From assembly GCA_030631415.1 (NCBI GenBank), contig DAOVLE010000029.1:1-32830 (forward strand): 32,830 nucleotides of DNA. Reading direction: 5' to 3'. A program made the translations under genes and the position numbers. Below, in pieces: positions 1-6,535 of the stretch. Position 1 is the first letter of the stretch. Every line of letters begins with the position of its first letter. The stretch comes from JAAEQG01 sp023133475 (lineage in GTDB: Bacteria; Planctomycetota; Phycisphaerae; UBA1845). The notes under the pieces are model-generated. The model was not told where the DNA came from and ran no database searches. It worked only from the letters and a program-made list of their open reading frames with translations.

Positions 1-46
1 CTGGAAGCCGGCGGTACGGTAGTGTCAGGCGCCGGGTGTCGGGTGC

Positions 47-70
47 CATGCCCACGCTTGCGTGGGCATG
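47..70. repeat. Short perfect inverted repeat
   Basis: Two 11-base arms (47-57 CATGCCCACGC and 60-70 GCGTGGGCATG) are separated by TT. No T tract follows, so it is not a classical terminator. I see no credible gene in bases 1-284; the short open frames there have no ribosome-binding site or recognisable content. Confidence 0.6.
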
Positions 71-249
71 TATTGCGTGAGGATGTTCTGGGCAGCCCTG
101 GCACGTTTGGTCTTTCCATCGCGTCATCTGCCCTCTGCATGGCCGCGTAAACGTGGACCATGCCACCCGCCACGCCCTAATTTGGCTGTAACTTCTTTCC
201 AGGCAATACCCTGCGATCTCCGCGGTGTGAGAAATGCGGCCTAGCCCCC

Positions 250-277
250 GTAGGTCGGGTCCGCAGACCCGACCTAC
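250..277. repeat. GTAGGTCGGGTC palindrome, single copy
   Basis: A 28-base near-perfect palindrome starting GTAGGTCGGGTC and ending GACCCGACCTAC. It lies just past the stop of the polyferredoxin gene, which is read toward it. Longer 80-base versions with the same termini occur at 6408-6487 and 26171-26250, so this is a dispersed family that can exist as a single palindrome or as a pair. Confidence 0.8.
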
Positions 278-284
278 AAACTCG

Positions 285-1682
285 TCACGGACCTGGCAAT
301 GCTTCATCAAGCCCCAGTGGGTCGTAGCCTTCGATATCAAATGTAGATATGCGCCAGACGTTTTGGATAAGGTCGTAGTATGGCTCGCTAATCGCACGCT
401 TGATGTCGCCGGGATTGGCCAGGTTGGGGTCGTATGTAATACGCACATCCACCGCGCCAGGCCCAGGCCAGGCCTCGATCTTCAAATAGCCGGAAACCTC
501 GTACATGTCGTCGCGTTCCAGGAAGTAGGTGAACAAGTTGGCACGGCCTCGACACGCGAGGTCCTCGACCCGGAGGGCGAGGGTGGCGGTTTCTGCCCCA
601 ACCTCACCGCGAATCTTCACAAATGAGGGCATCGGAAACACATATGTAGCCGCCACCGCCGCGGAGACACAAGCCAACATGATGGCAATCAGCACAGCGT
701 GAGGCCAACCACGCCCCAGTGACTTGGGCGGACCCCAGACCAATGCGCCGGCTGCACGTTCCGGGCACGCCTCCACGCACTGCAAGCATGAAATGCACCG
801 CGCGGATTTCACCTCACGAACCTGATCCACCGGAATCGCCATTGGGCACACCTTTGCACACTCAGTGCAATCACGGCAGAATTCCTCGCTACGCCGAATA
901 CGCGTAAGCCCAAACCGCGAAAACGGATTCAACACCGCCGCCAGCGGGCAAAGCCAGCGACAAAACGGCATAATCACCATCAACGACCCCACCACGATGG
1001 CTCCGGAGACGATATACGCCCAAATCGTGATGTCCTCTCCGTGCCGGCTCAGCAACGCATAGCATGGGCCGAACTCGCGGAAGAGCAACTCGCCAGCCTG
1101 GTAGGTTATGTACAGGATGATGGCAACCACCCCGTACTTCAACAACGCCAGCCCGCGGTCGAGCCGATAAGGCACCTTGGTCACGCGGAGCCCCAGCCGT
1201 GCGACTACCCACGGTAACAGCTCGAACAAAACGACCACCAAAAGCCCGCCCAACACCATCCCCAATGCCCCACGCTGGGCCATGCCCGACAATCCACCCT
1301 GGCCATCGCCGAGCGGGGCGACCAGCACCGCGCCCAGCAATCCGCCCAGCAGCAAACACCACAGCACTCGCTGACCGCGAATTTCCCGCCGGGACGTTCC
1401 CATAGGCCCATAAAGCCATTCGGAAATCGTCCCGATCGGGCAGATATAACCACAGAAAACACGGCGCAGAAGCAGGGTGGCCAACAATACCCCGCCCAGA
1501 ATGTAAAAGTTGGACACCCCCAGCGAGCACAGCATGTTGCCCTCGCGCACATACTCGTACAACGCCTCCACCCCGCCGAACGGGCACCACCGTTCCGCGT
1601 TCCCCCGAACCACAAATACCCCAACAAGAGTGAGAATCAGAAAACCAAATTGAACAATACGCCTGGTAGTGGTGATCGACAT
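285..1682 (-). CDS. Membrane polyferredoxin (NapH/NosR-like 4Fe-4S protein)
   Basis: Predicted inner-membrane electron-transfer protein of 465 aa. Starting near residue 10 it has several hydrophobic helices and the two membrane-proximal CX3CP motifs of the NapH/NosR/CcoG-type family (C77/C81 and C241/C245). Two [4Fe-4S] ferredoxin motifs follow (C269-C279 and C296-C306), then one more membrane helix around 326-346. An early CPFGG motif (33-37) is also typical of the family. The last ~110 residues form a soluble domain I cannot name; its spacing loosely recalls a small alpha/beta metal-binding fold, but the usual CXXC is absent. The start puts the first helix close to the N-terminus, although the ribosome-binding site is weak. 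A TPR protein lies upstream on the same strand. The redox partner is unknown; a role in quinol or periplasmic redox chemistry is inferred from the family only. Confidence 0.85.
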   Translation of the reverse strand: MSITTTRRIVQFGFLILTLVGVFVVRGNAERWCPFGGVEALYEYVREGNMLCSLGVSNFYILGGVLLATLLLRRVFCGYICPIGTISEWLYGPMGTSRREIRGQRVLWCLLLGGLLGAVLVAPLGDGQGGLSGMAQRGALGMVLGGLLVVVLFELLPWVVARLGLRVTKVPYRLDRGLALLKYGVVAIILYITYQAGELLFREFGPCYALLSRHGEDITIWAYIVSGAIVVGSLMVIMPFCRWLCPLAAVLNPFSRFGLTRIRRSEEFCRDCTECAKVCPMAIPVDQVREVKSARCISCLQCVEACPERAAGALVWGPPKSLGRGWPHAVLIAIMLACVSAAVAATYVFPMPSFVKIRGEVGAETATLALRVEDLACRGRANLFTYFLERDDMYEVSGYLKIEAWPGPGAVDVRITYDPNLANPGDIKRAISEPYYDLIQNVWRISTFDIEGYDPLGLDEALPGP

Positions 1683-1701
1683 GAATAAAGGTTACCAAAA
1701 T

Positions 1702-1731
1702 AGCTTTCAGCTTTCAGCTTTCAGCTTTCAG
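1702..1731. repeat. Heptanucleotide tandem repeat (AGCTTTC)n
   Basis: About four copies of the 7-base unit AGCTTTC lie 20 bases upstream of the polyferredoxin start. Similar seven-base arrays with other units occur throughout the window (AGCTATC, GGAAAAT, CTCCATT, CTCCACG). Confidence 0.85.
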
Positions 1732-1742
1732 AAATAATGGCC

Positions 1743-1803
1743 GGCGTCCTTGGTGGCACCAGCGTCCTTGGTGGCACCGGCGTCCTTGGTGGCACCGGCG
1801 TCC
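1743..1803. repeat. 18-base tandem repeat, about 3.4 copies
   Basis: The unit GGCGTCCTTGGTGGCACC is repeated at 1743-1760, 1761-1778 (one mismatch) and 1779-1796, with a partial copy to 1803. It lies in a 376-base gene-free stretch (1683-2058) made up of repeats. Its length is a multiple of three, so it reads openly in several frames, but no ribosome-binding site or gene is associated with it. Confidence 0.85.
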
Positions 1804-1838
1804 CCGCCGGTGGCGGGGGTAGGGGACTGACTCATTCC

Positions 1839-1865
1839 AATCAGTACCGCGACCATAAGGGAGCG
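1839..1865. repeat. TCGCGGTACTGATT dispersed element (reverse orientation)
   Basis: This is the reverse complement of CGCTCCCTTACGGTCGCG followed by GTACTGATT. Forward copies are at 19246-19272 (nearly identical), 10500-10518 (partial) and 15701-15721 (partial). Function unknown. Confidence 0.7.
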
Positions 1866-1987
1866 GCCATGGGTCCCCCACCCCGTTCGCTGGTCCTTCG
1901 GACCAGCGAAACGGGATGGGCACCCGGCATCTTCCACCGGCGGGACGCCGGTGCCACCTTTGTCTTAACTGGGGCACCCGCGCGAGG

Positions 1988-2062
1988 GTAGGGCGGGTTC
2001 CACCCGCCATCCCACGTCAAGAAACCGCCCCATGCCGAGAAGGCGGGTAAAACCCGCCCTAC
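1988..2062. repeat. Paired GTAGGG element overlapping the TPR gene stop
   Basis: Two facing hairpin units: GTAGGGCGGGTTCCACCCGC at the left end, and a unit ending ACCCGCCCTAC at the right end, with about 30 bases between. The terminal CTA (2059-2061) is the TAG stop codon of the minus-strand TPR gene, so the gene ends inside the repeat. Confidence 0.85.
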
Positions 2063-2922
2063 TTCTTTTTTTCGTCTTTCTTGCAGGATGAGCGATGCGG
2101 GCACTTGCCGCAACTGGAGCCCTGGCTGCACTTCGACTCGGGCACTTTCGACTTGGTCTTGAACACCTCCGCGAAGGCGGATTGTTTTCTTAGTGATTCC
2201 AGGTCCTCGCACTGACGAGCATAGTCCTTGGCCCCTTCGAGACGGCTCGGCGGGGTCAACTCGAAGCTGCGAGCCAGCATCTGCATCGCCTCCTGCGGTT
2301 GGCTCAGCAGAGCGTGGAAACGTGCGGACTCAAGAAACAGGCCCGGACCGGCATCTTTCGGCAACGTAAGGGCGCCGGCGACGCTACGGGCCTGGTCGGC
2401 TTGGCCTTGCCGCGCCAGGGCGATACCCAACAGCAACCGCGTCCGCGGAGTGCCCTTCTGATCGTTGAACTTCGCCAACAACTCGGCAGCCTCGACGTTC
2501 ATGCCCAGGGTCAACTCAGTCTCAGCCAGCATGGCGGCGGAGGCGGCGTTGTTCAGCCGGGCGTGAATCCGCCGATCAAGAGCCAAGGCCTCGGTGTGGA
2601 CTTTATTCTCGTGATAATAGGTTCGCAGCCCCCGAGCAATCGACTTCCACTTCTTGGCGTTGGGGTTATTCTCCAACCGTCGGCGCATCTCCGTGACCTG
2701 CCGCAACAACGAGTATGCCGCACGATACTCGGCGTTCTTCCGGTCGGACTTCACCGCCGTGGCAAAGCACTCCAGGGCCTTGGGAAAATCACCCTGAGCC
2801 AGCACCGTCTTACCCTCCGAAAAGACACGAGCCCCGTCCTCAGCCGGACCGGCCCACACCAATCCCGAACTCAGAAATGCACAGCCCAAACACAATACAA
2901 CCAAACCGCGATTTAAGTTCAT
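2059..2922 (-). CDS. Secreted TPR-like protein with Cys-rich C-terminus
   Basis: A 287-aa protein with an N-terminal signal peptide (residues ~7-25, ending near VWAG). Its helical body is built like tetratricopeptide repeats: a recognisable unit around residues 27-60 (GKTVLAQGDFPKALECFATA) and weaker ones at ~130-210. The final ~25 residues hold four cysteines (CSQGSSCGKCPHRSSC) followed by a lysine-rich end, which suggests a metal site or disulfides. I chose ATG 2922 because AAGG lies five bases before it. The in-frame ATG at 2934 has AGGAG touching the start codon, so spacing argues against it. The polyferredoxin gene lies downstream on the same strand, 376 bases of repeats away; a functional link is only suggestive. 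The stop codon is supplied by a dispersed repeat. Confidence 0.75.
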   Translation of the reverse strand: MNLNRGLVVLCLGCAFLSSGLVWAGPAEDGARVFSEGKTVLAQGDFPKALECFATAVKSDRKNAEYRAAYSLLRQVTEMRRRLENNPNAKKWKSIARGLRTYYHENKVHTEALALDRRIHARLNNAASAAMLAETELTLGMNVEAAELLAKFNDQKGTPRTRLLLGIALARQGQADQARSVAGALTLPKDAGPGLFLESARFHALLSQPQEAMQMLARSFELTPPSRLEGAKDYARQCEDLESLRKQSAFAEVFKTKSKVPESKCSQGSSCGKCPHRSSCKKDEKKK

Positions 2923-3054
2923 AACGTCCTTCATCTCCTGCTAAGTAATGCACATCATCTTCCAAAGCATACTCTGCCTGATATAACGTGCCAACCGGAA
3001 GATCCCTGCACGGGATTCGAGGTTTTTTGCGGCGGGCGGCCTGGGTGGCATGTT

Positions 3055-3171
3055 GTAGGGCGGGTTCCACCCGCCATGCCGTAGGGTGGGTGGAACTTCG
3101 CGGAGCGAAGTGGAACCCACCAGCCGGCGCGGTGGGTTGCGCTTTGCTCCGCAAAGCTCCACCCACCCTAC
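3055..3171. repeat. Compound GTAGGG repeat cluster
   Basis: A GTAGGGCGGGTTCCACCCGC unit is followed by a longer element that starts GTAGGGTGGGTGGAACTTCG and ends ACCCACCCTAC. The longer element contains the internal palindrome CTTCGCGGAGCGAAG. The cluster lies in the 538-base gene-free stretch 2923-3460, in which I see only repeats. Confidence 0.85.
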
Positions 3172-3292
3172 AACTCCCCAATCAGGAGCGCGTGCCTCAG
3201 TTTTATTCGGGTAGTTCCTGCAAACCAGAGCCGTACTCTTCGTAGGGCTCGTAGCAGACCCAGCGTACGTCGCCGGTTGCCTTATCGGTAAT

Positions 3293-3431
3293 CCGCAGAT
3301 TACGCAGATTACACAGATTGACAAAGAAATATGCCCAAATCCATCGTAAACATTTAGTAAACGCTACGGACTTGTCGCTGCCGACCCACATTTTTCATGA
3401 ACGCAGAGAGCGCAGAGAAGAAGGGAGTGCC
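3293..3431. repeat. GCAGATTAC tandem repeat plus CGCAGAGA element
   Basis: Bases 3293-3320 hold about three imperfect copies of a nine-base unit (GCAGATTAC). Bases 3358-3431 hold the left part of a longer dispersed element: TAAACGCTACGGACTTGTCG, then ACCCACATTTTTCATGAACG, then CGCAGAGA units and AAGAAGGGAGTGC. Fuller copies are at 4217-4434, 4995-5097 (inverted) and 16754-16908. Confidence 0.75.
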
Positions 3432-3460
3432 TAAAAAGGGGGCATTCTGCAGAAGAAGCT

Positions 3461-4132
3461 TTATTCCACAGTCGCCAAGTGCCGCTGGGGCCAGTCGTAA
3501 CCGACCCACCAAACTCGCCAGCGCCCCTCCTCTTGCACCAGCCGAATGCGGATGATCACTGAGGCGTTCGGATCGCCGCTGGGGTCCTGAACCTCCAGCA
3601 GGACATGGGCCTCCCCGGACTTGCAGATTTGCATCCTGGCTACGTTCTTTTGGGTATCGCGTTGCATCCGCTGCTTGGCTTCGGCGAGGGTGAAGTTGAA
3701 ATTGTTTGCATAATGCCCCAGTGTCGGCGTCCAGATTTTCACCGTTTTGTAGAGACTCTTTTTGGGGCTGGCGTGCTCAGCACCCACCGCCCGGACGTGT
3801 TGCCTATGGATGGCTGACGGGGCGGCGAGTTTGAACTGCTTGTCGAGAGCTTTTTCTCTGGCCTGCTGGTCTCCCCCGGCGTCCATATCCTCTTTGATGG
3901 CTTTGAGCAGGGCGAAGGCCACTTCCTCAGGCGAAGCGTTACGGCCCAGGGTCAGCCCCTCGATGGTCACGTCCACTACGACGGGGTCGCGGAGTTTTGC
4001 GCCGGCCAAGCGAGGATCCTCCGCGCAACCTGCCGCAAGAACCGCCCACAGTGCAACTACCATCCCACAGGCAAAACGCCTCGGGAACCATACCAACACT
4101 GACAAGCATTCACTTCTGTTGGGACTATCCAT
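3461..4132 (-). CDS. Putative lipoprotein of unknown function
   Basis: A 223-aa protein with a lipoprotein signal: two arginines near residue 18, a hydrophobic stretch, and the lipobox LAAGC with the acylated Cys at about residue 36. The mature part begins AEDPRLAGAKLRDPVVVDVT and is otherwise soluble. It ends in a beta-rich segment (VIIRIRLVQEEGRWRVWW) of the kind seen in NTF2-like or DUF4878-like lipoproteins, though I cannot assign a family. The start at 4132 gives a normal n-region; a start at residue 24 would make the signal too short. No convincing ribosome-binding site is visible. The divergent HIT gene lies upstream across 358 bases of repeats. Confidence 0.65.
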   Translation of the reverse strand: MDSPNRSECLSVLVWFPRRFACGMVVALWAVLAAGCAEDPRLAGAKLRDPVVVDVTIEGLTLGRNASPEEVAFALLKAIKEDMDAGGDQQAREKALDKQFKLAAPSAIHRQHVRAVGAEHASPKKSLYKTVKIWTPTLGHYANNFNFTLAEAKQRMQRDTQKNVARMQICKSGEAHVLLEVQDPSGDPNASVIIRIRLVQEEGRWRVWWVGYDWPQRHLATVE

Positions 4133-4182
4133 AGTCGTCGCAGTCTAGCTCGGTCCCCCCGTATTGCAACAAGCGGGGAGAA

Positions 4183-4434
4183 ATGGAAAATTGAAAATTG
4201 AAAATGGAAAATGCGGATTTGTCGCCGCTGACCTACATTTTTCATGAACGCAGAGACGCAGAGACGCAGAGAAGAAGGGAGTGCACCTAACGACAATGTC
4301 TCACATCCCCACATTTTTCATGAACGCAGAGACGCAGAGACGCAGAGAAGAAGGAAGAGAGTGCACCCAACGACAATGTCTCACATCCCCCCATTTTCAG
4401 TTTTCAATTTTCTCCATTCTCCATTCTCCATTCT
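4183..4434. repeat. Two CGCAGAGA elements with heptamer arrays (left flank of HIT gene)
   Basis: Bases 4183-4211 carry GAAAATT/GGAAAAT heptamers. They are followed by two near-identical tandem copies (about 4217-4310 and 4308-4395) of TTTTTCATGAACGCAGAGAC, GCAGAGAAGAAGGGAGTGCA and CAATGTCTCACATCCCC. Bases 4391-4434 end with degenerate CATTTTC and (CTCCATT)n heptamers. The second copy is matched by an inverted copy at 4995-5097, so the HIT gene sits between inverted repeats of about 100 bases. These repeats fill the 358-base gene-free interval 4133-4490. Confidence 0.85.
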
Positions 4435-4490
4435 TCTTGTTCTGCTGGAAGGTCCCTTATAGACTTGATTGTTTGGCGGGGGTTTTGCTC

Positions 4491-4997
4491 ATGGCGGACG
4501 TTAACAAGAACCTCTGGGCGCCGTGGCGAATGGAGTTTATCCGGAGCCTGGAGAAGGAACAGCAAGCGTGTGGTTGCTTCCTCTGTAACTACTGGTCTGA
4601 TCCCGACAGTGACAGCGATAATCATGTGGTCTGGCGGGGCAAGACGGCGTTCGTGGTGATGAACCGCTTCCCCTATACAAACGGACACCTTCTGATCGCC
4701 TCGGCGGCACACAAAGGGGACTACGAGCAACTCACCGATGACGAGCTGCTGGAGATGCAGGTGCTCACCCGGCAAAGCCTACGCCTTCTGCGAGACACGG
4801 TTCACGCACAAGGCTTCAACATCGGCGTCAACCTGGGGCACTGTGCCGGGGCAGGGTTGCCCGACCATATTCATATCCATGTGGTTCCACGCTGGGCGGG
4901 GGACACAAACTACATGGCGGTCCTGGGAGACACGCGAGTGATCCCCGACGGACTCGATTCCTTGTACCACAACCTGCTCAAAAACGCCGCATTTTGA
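4491..4997 (+). CDS. HIT-family nucleotide phosphorylase/hydrolase (AP4A phosphorylase-like)
   Basis: A 168-aa soluble histidine-triad protein. It has the N-terminal signature LWAPWRMEFI, a CXXC pair (CGCFLC, residues ~28-33) likely to bind zinc, and the catalytic triad HIHIHVVPRW preceded by NIGVNLGHCAGAGLPD. This layout matches the bacterial ATP adenylyltransferase / AP4A phosphorylase-like branch, which acts on dinucleoside polyphosphates through a histidine-AMP intermediate. The exact substrate cannot be read from the sequence. I chose ATG 4491 because the family N-terminus begins there; an upstream in-frame extension would translate the repeat element and is unlikely. There is no strong Shine-Dalgarno sequence. 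Inverted copies of a 100-base repeat flank the gene. trpB follows on the same strand. Confidence 0.92.
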   Translation: MADVNKNLWAPWRMEFIRSLEKEQQACGCFLCNYWSDPDSDSDNHVVWRGKTAFVVMNRFPYTNGHLLIASAAHKGDYEQLTDDELLEMQVLTRQSLRLLRDTVHAQGFNIGVNLGHCAGAGLPDHIHIHVVPRWAGDTNYMAVLGDTRVIPDGLDSLYHNLLKNAAF

Positions 4998-5097
4998 AAA
5001 TGGAAAATGGAAAATGGGGGAATGTGAGACATTGTCGCTGGGTGCACTCCCCTCTTCTCTGCGTTCTCTGCGTCTCTGCGTTCATGAAAAATGTGGG
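4995..5097. repeat. Inverted CGCAGAGA element (right flank of HIT gene)
   Basis: It begins with GAAAATGGAAAATGG heptamers that overlap the HIT stop codon region, then AATGTGAGACATTGTCGCTG, then TCTGCG units, and ends ATGAAAAATGTGGGT. It is the reverse complement of the element at 4308-4410 with only a few differences, giving the HIT gene inverted flanks. Confidence 0.85.
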
Positions 5098-5120
5098 TTA
5101 GCGGCAACTTTTCAAGGATC

Positions 5121-5126
5121 AAGGAG
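5121..5126 (+). promoter_or_regulatory. Shine-Dalgarno of trpB, decides a GTG start
   Basis: AAGGAG is followed six bases later by GTG at 5133, in the trpB frame. This favours GTG 5133 over ATG 5145 (spacing too long) and over ATG 5091, which lies at the end of the repeat element. Confidence 0.7.
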
Positions 5127-5132
5127 ATTCCC

Positions 5133-6359
5133 GTGCCCGGAGTTATGCCCGAGTCGTATCAAAAGAAGGTGCCCGACGAGAGTGGACGGTTTGGTGACTA
5201 CGGCGGGCAGTATATGCCGGAGATGCTCATGCTGGCGGTGCAGCGGCTGGAGGAAGCCTACCGCCAGGCCCGTGACGATCCGGCTTTTTGGGAAGAACTG
5301 AACCGCCACTATCGCGAGTATGCGGGTCGGCCTAGTGGGCTTTACTTCGCAGCCCGGCTCACCAAGCACCTGGGCGGGGCGAAGATTTATCTCAAGCGGG
5401 AGGACCTCAACCACACCGGGGCTCACAAGATCAACAACACGTTGGGGCAGCTCTTGCTCACCCTGCGCATGGGCAAGGGGCGGGTGATCGCCGAGACCGG
5501 GGCAGGCCAACACGGGGTGGCTACTGCCACCGCCGCCGCCCGCTTCGGCGTCGAGTGCACCGTGTACATGGGGGAAGAGGATATCCGCCGACAACGCTTG
5601 AACGTGTTTCGGATGGAACTGCTGGGGGCAAAGGTGGTTCCTGTCGAGACCGGCCAGAAGACCCTCAAGGACGCCATCAACGCGGCGCTGCGCGACTGGC
5701 TGGCCAGCGTCGAAGACACCCACTACGTGATCGGCAGTGTGATGGGCCCGCATCCGTTCCCGATGATCGTGCGGGATTTTCAGGCGGTCATCGGGCGCGA
5801 GACTCGTGAGCAGATGCTGGCGGCTGAGGGGCGTTTGCCGGACATGGTGGTGGCGTGCGTCGGGGGGGGCAGCAATGCGGCGGGTATCTTCGCTTCGTTC
5901 GTGGAAGACGAGGATGTGGCATTGGTTGGGGTGGAAGCCGGCGGGACCGGGCCTGGTTATGGGGCTCATGCTGCCACACTCGGGCATGGGCGACCGGGGG
6001 TCTTGCACGGGATGAACACGTATGTCTTGCAGGACGACGACGGCCAAACCCATCCGGTGCACTCGGTATCGGCAGGGCTGGACTACCCGGGCGTCGGGCC
6101 TGAGCATTCCTACTGGCACGATATTGGCCAGGCTACGTATTTGTCGGTAACCGACCAGCAGGCCCTCGATGCCCTCTGCCTGCTCAGCAGGACCGAGGGT
6201 ATCATCCCGGCATTGGAAAGCGCCCATGCGGTGGCTCACGTGATCGATATCGCGCCCAAAATGGCTCGCGAGTCGATCATCGTAATCAACTGCTCCGGGC
6301 GTGGGGACAAGGATGTGGCTGAAGTGGCTCGTATTCAGGGGATAGATATAATGGCTTGA
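5133..6359 (+). CDS. trpB: Tryptophan synthase beta chain
   Basis: This enzyme joins indole and L-serine to make tryptophan, using pyridoxal phosphate; in most bacteria it works in a complex with TrpA. The protein is 408 aa, normal for the TrpB1 class. The PLP lysine lies in HTGAHKINN (K99), the phosphate-binding loop is GGGSNAAG (near 244), and the C-terminal part is SRTEGIIPALESAHA followed by NCSGRGDKD. The early GRFGDYGGQYMPE segment is also characteristic. GTG 5133 is chosen for its good AAGGAG spacing. No trpA, trpF or other trp gene lies in the window, so the gene is separated from its usual operon; TrpA must lie elsewhere or the subunit acts alone. A long open frame on the opposite strand is a codon-bias shadow. 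Confidence 0.97.
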   Translation: MPGVMPESYQKKVPDESGRFGDYGGQYMPEMLMLAVQRLEEAYRQARDDPAFWEELNRHYREYAGRPSGLYFAARLTKHLGGAKIYLKREDLNHTGAHKINNTLGQLLLTLRMGKGRVIAETGAGQHGVATATAAARFGVECTVYMGEEDIRRQRLNVFRMELLGAKVVPVETGQKTLKDAINAALRDWLASVEDTHYVIGSVMGPHPFPMIVRDFQAVIGRETREQMLAAEGRLPDMVVACVGGGSNAAGIFASFVEDEDVALVGVEAGGTGPGYGAHAATLGHGRPGVLHGMNTYVLQDDDGQTHPVHSVSAGLDYPGVGPEHSYWHDIGQATYLSVTDQQALDALCLLSRTEGIIPALESAHAVAHVIDIAPKMARESIIVINCSGRGDKDVAEVARIQGIDIMA

Positions 6360-6360
6360 G

Positions 6361-6515
6361 TGGCTGTCAGCTATCAGCCGTCAGCCATCTGCAAAGTGGC
6401 AGCCTCCGTAGGTCGGGTCCGCAGACCCGACATCCCCCGGTGGTGCCGTTGGGAATCCCGAACGTCGGGTCTGCGGACCCGACCTACAAGCTGAAAGCTG
6501 AAAGCTGATAGCTTT
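6361..6515. repeat. Heptamers around an 80-base GTAGGTCGGGTC element
   Basis: Bases 6361-6390 carry (AGCTATC)-type heptamers. Bases 6408-6487 are a paired GTAGGTCGGGTC element with both termini intact. Bases 6488-6513 carry (AAGCTGA)n heptamers. The 80-base core matches the reverse complement of 26171-26250 with about four mismatches by eye. The cluster fills the trpB to VKOR-DsbA gap. Confidence 0.88.
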
Positions 6516-6535
6516 CCAATGAGGTAGATATTGTT

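Noticed and set aside
1714..2010. Open frames across the 18-base tandem repeat giving a repeated six-residue peptide
   Set aside because: The openness follows from an 18-base period; no ribosome-binding site, and the frame runs through other dispersed repeats.
4217..4395. Possible CRISPR array, from spaced direct repeats
   Set aside because: There are only two long tandem copies with no regular unique spacers, and the same element occurs inverted and dispersed elsewhere; no cas genes.
5112..6239. 375-codon open frame opposite trpB
   Set aside because: It lies fully within the reverse of a clear enzyme gene, has no ribosome-binding site and no recognisable domain; high GC keeps the opposite frame open.
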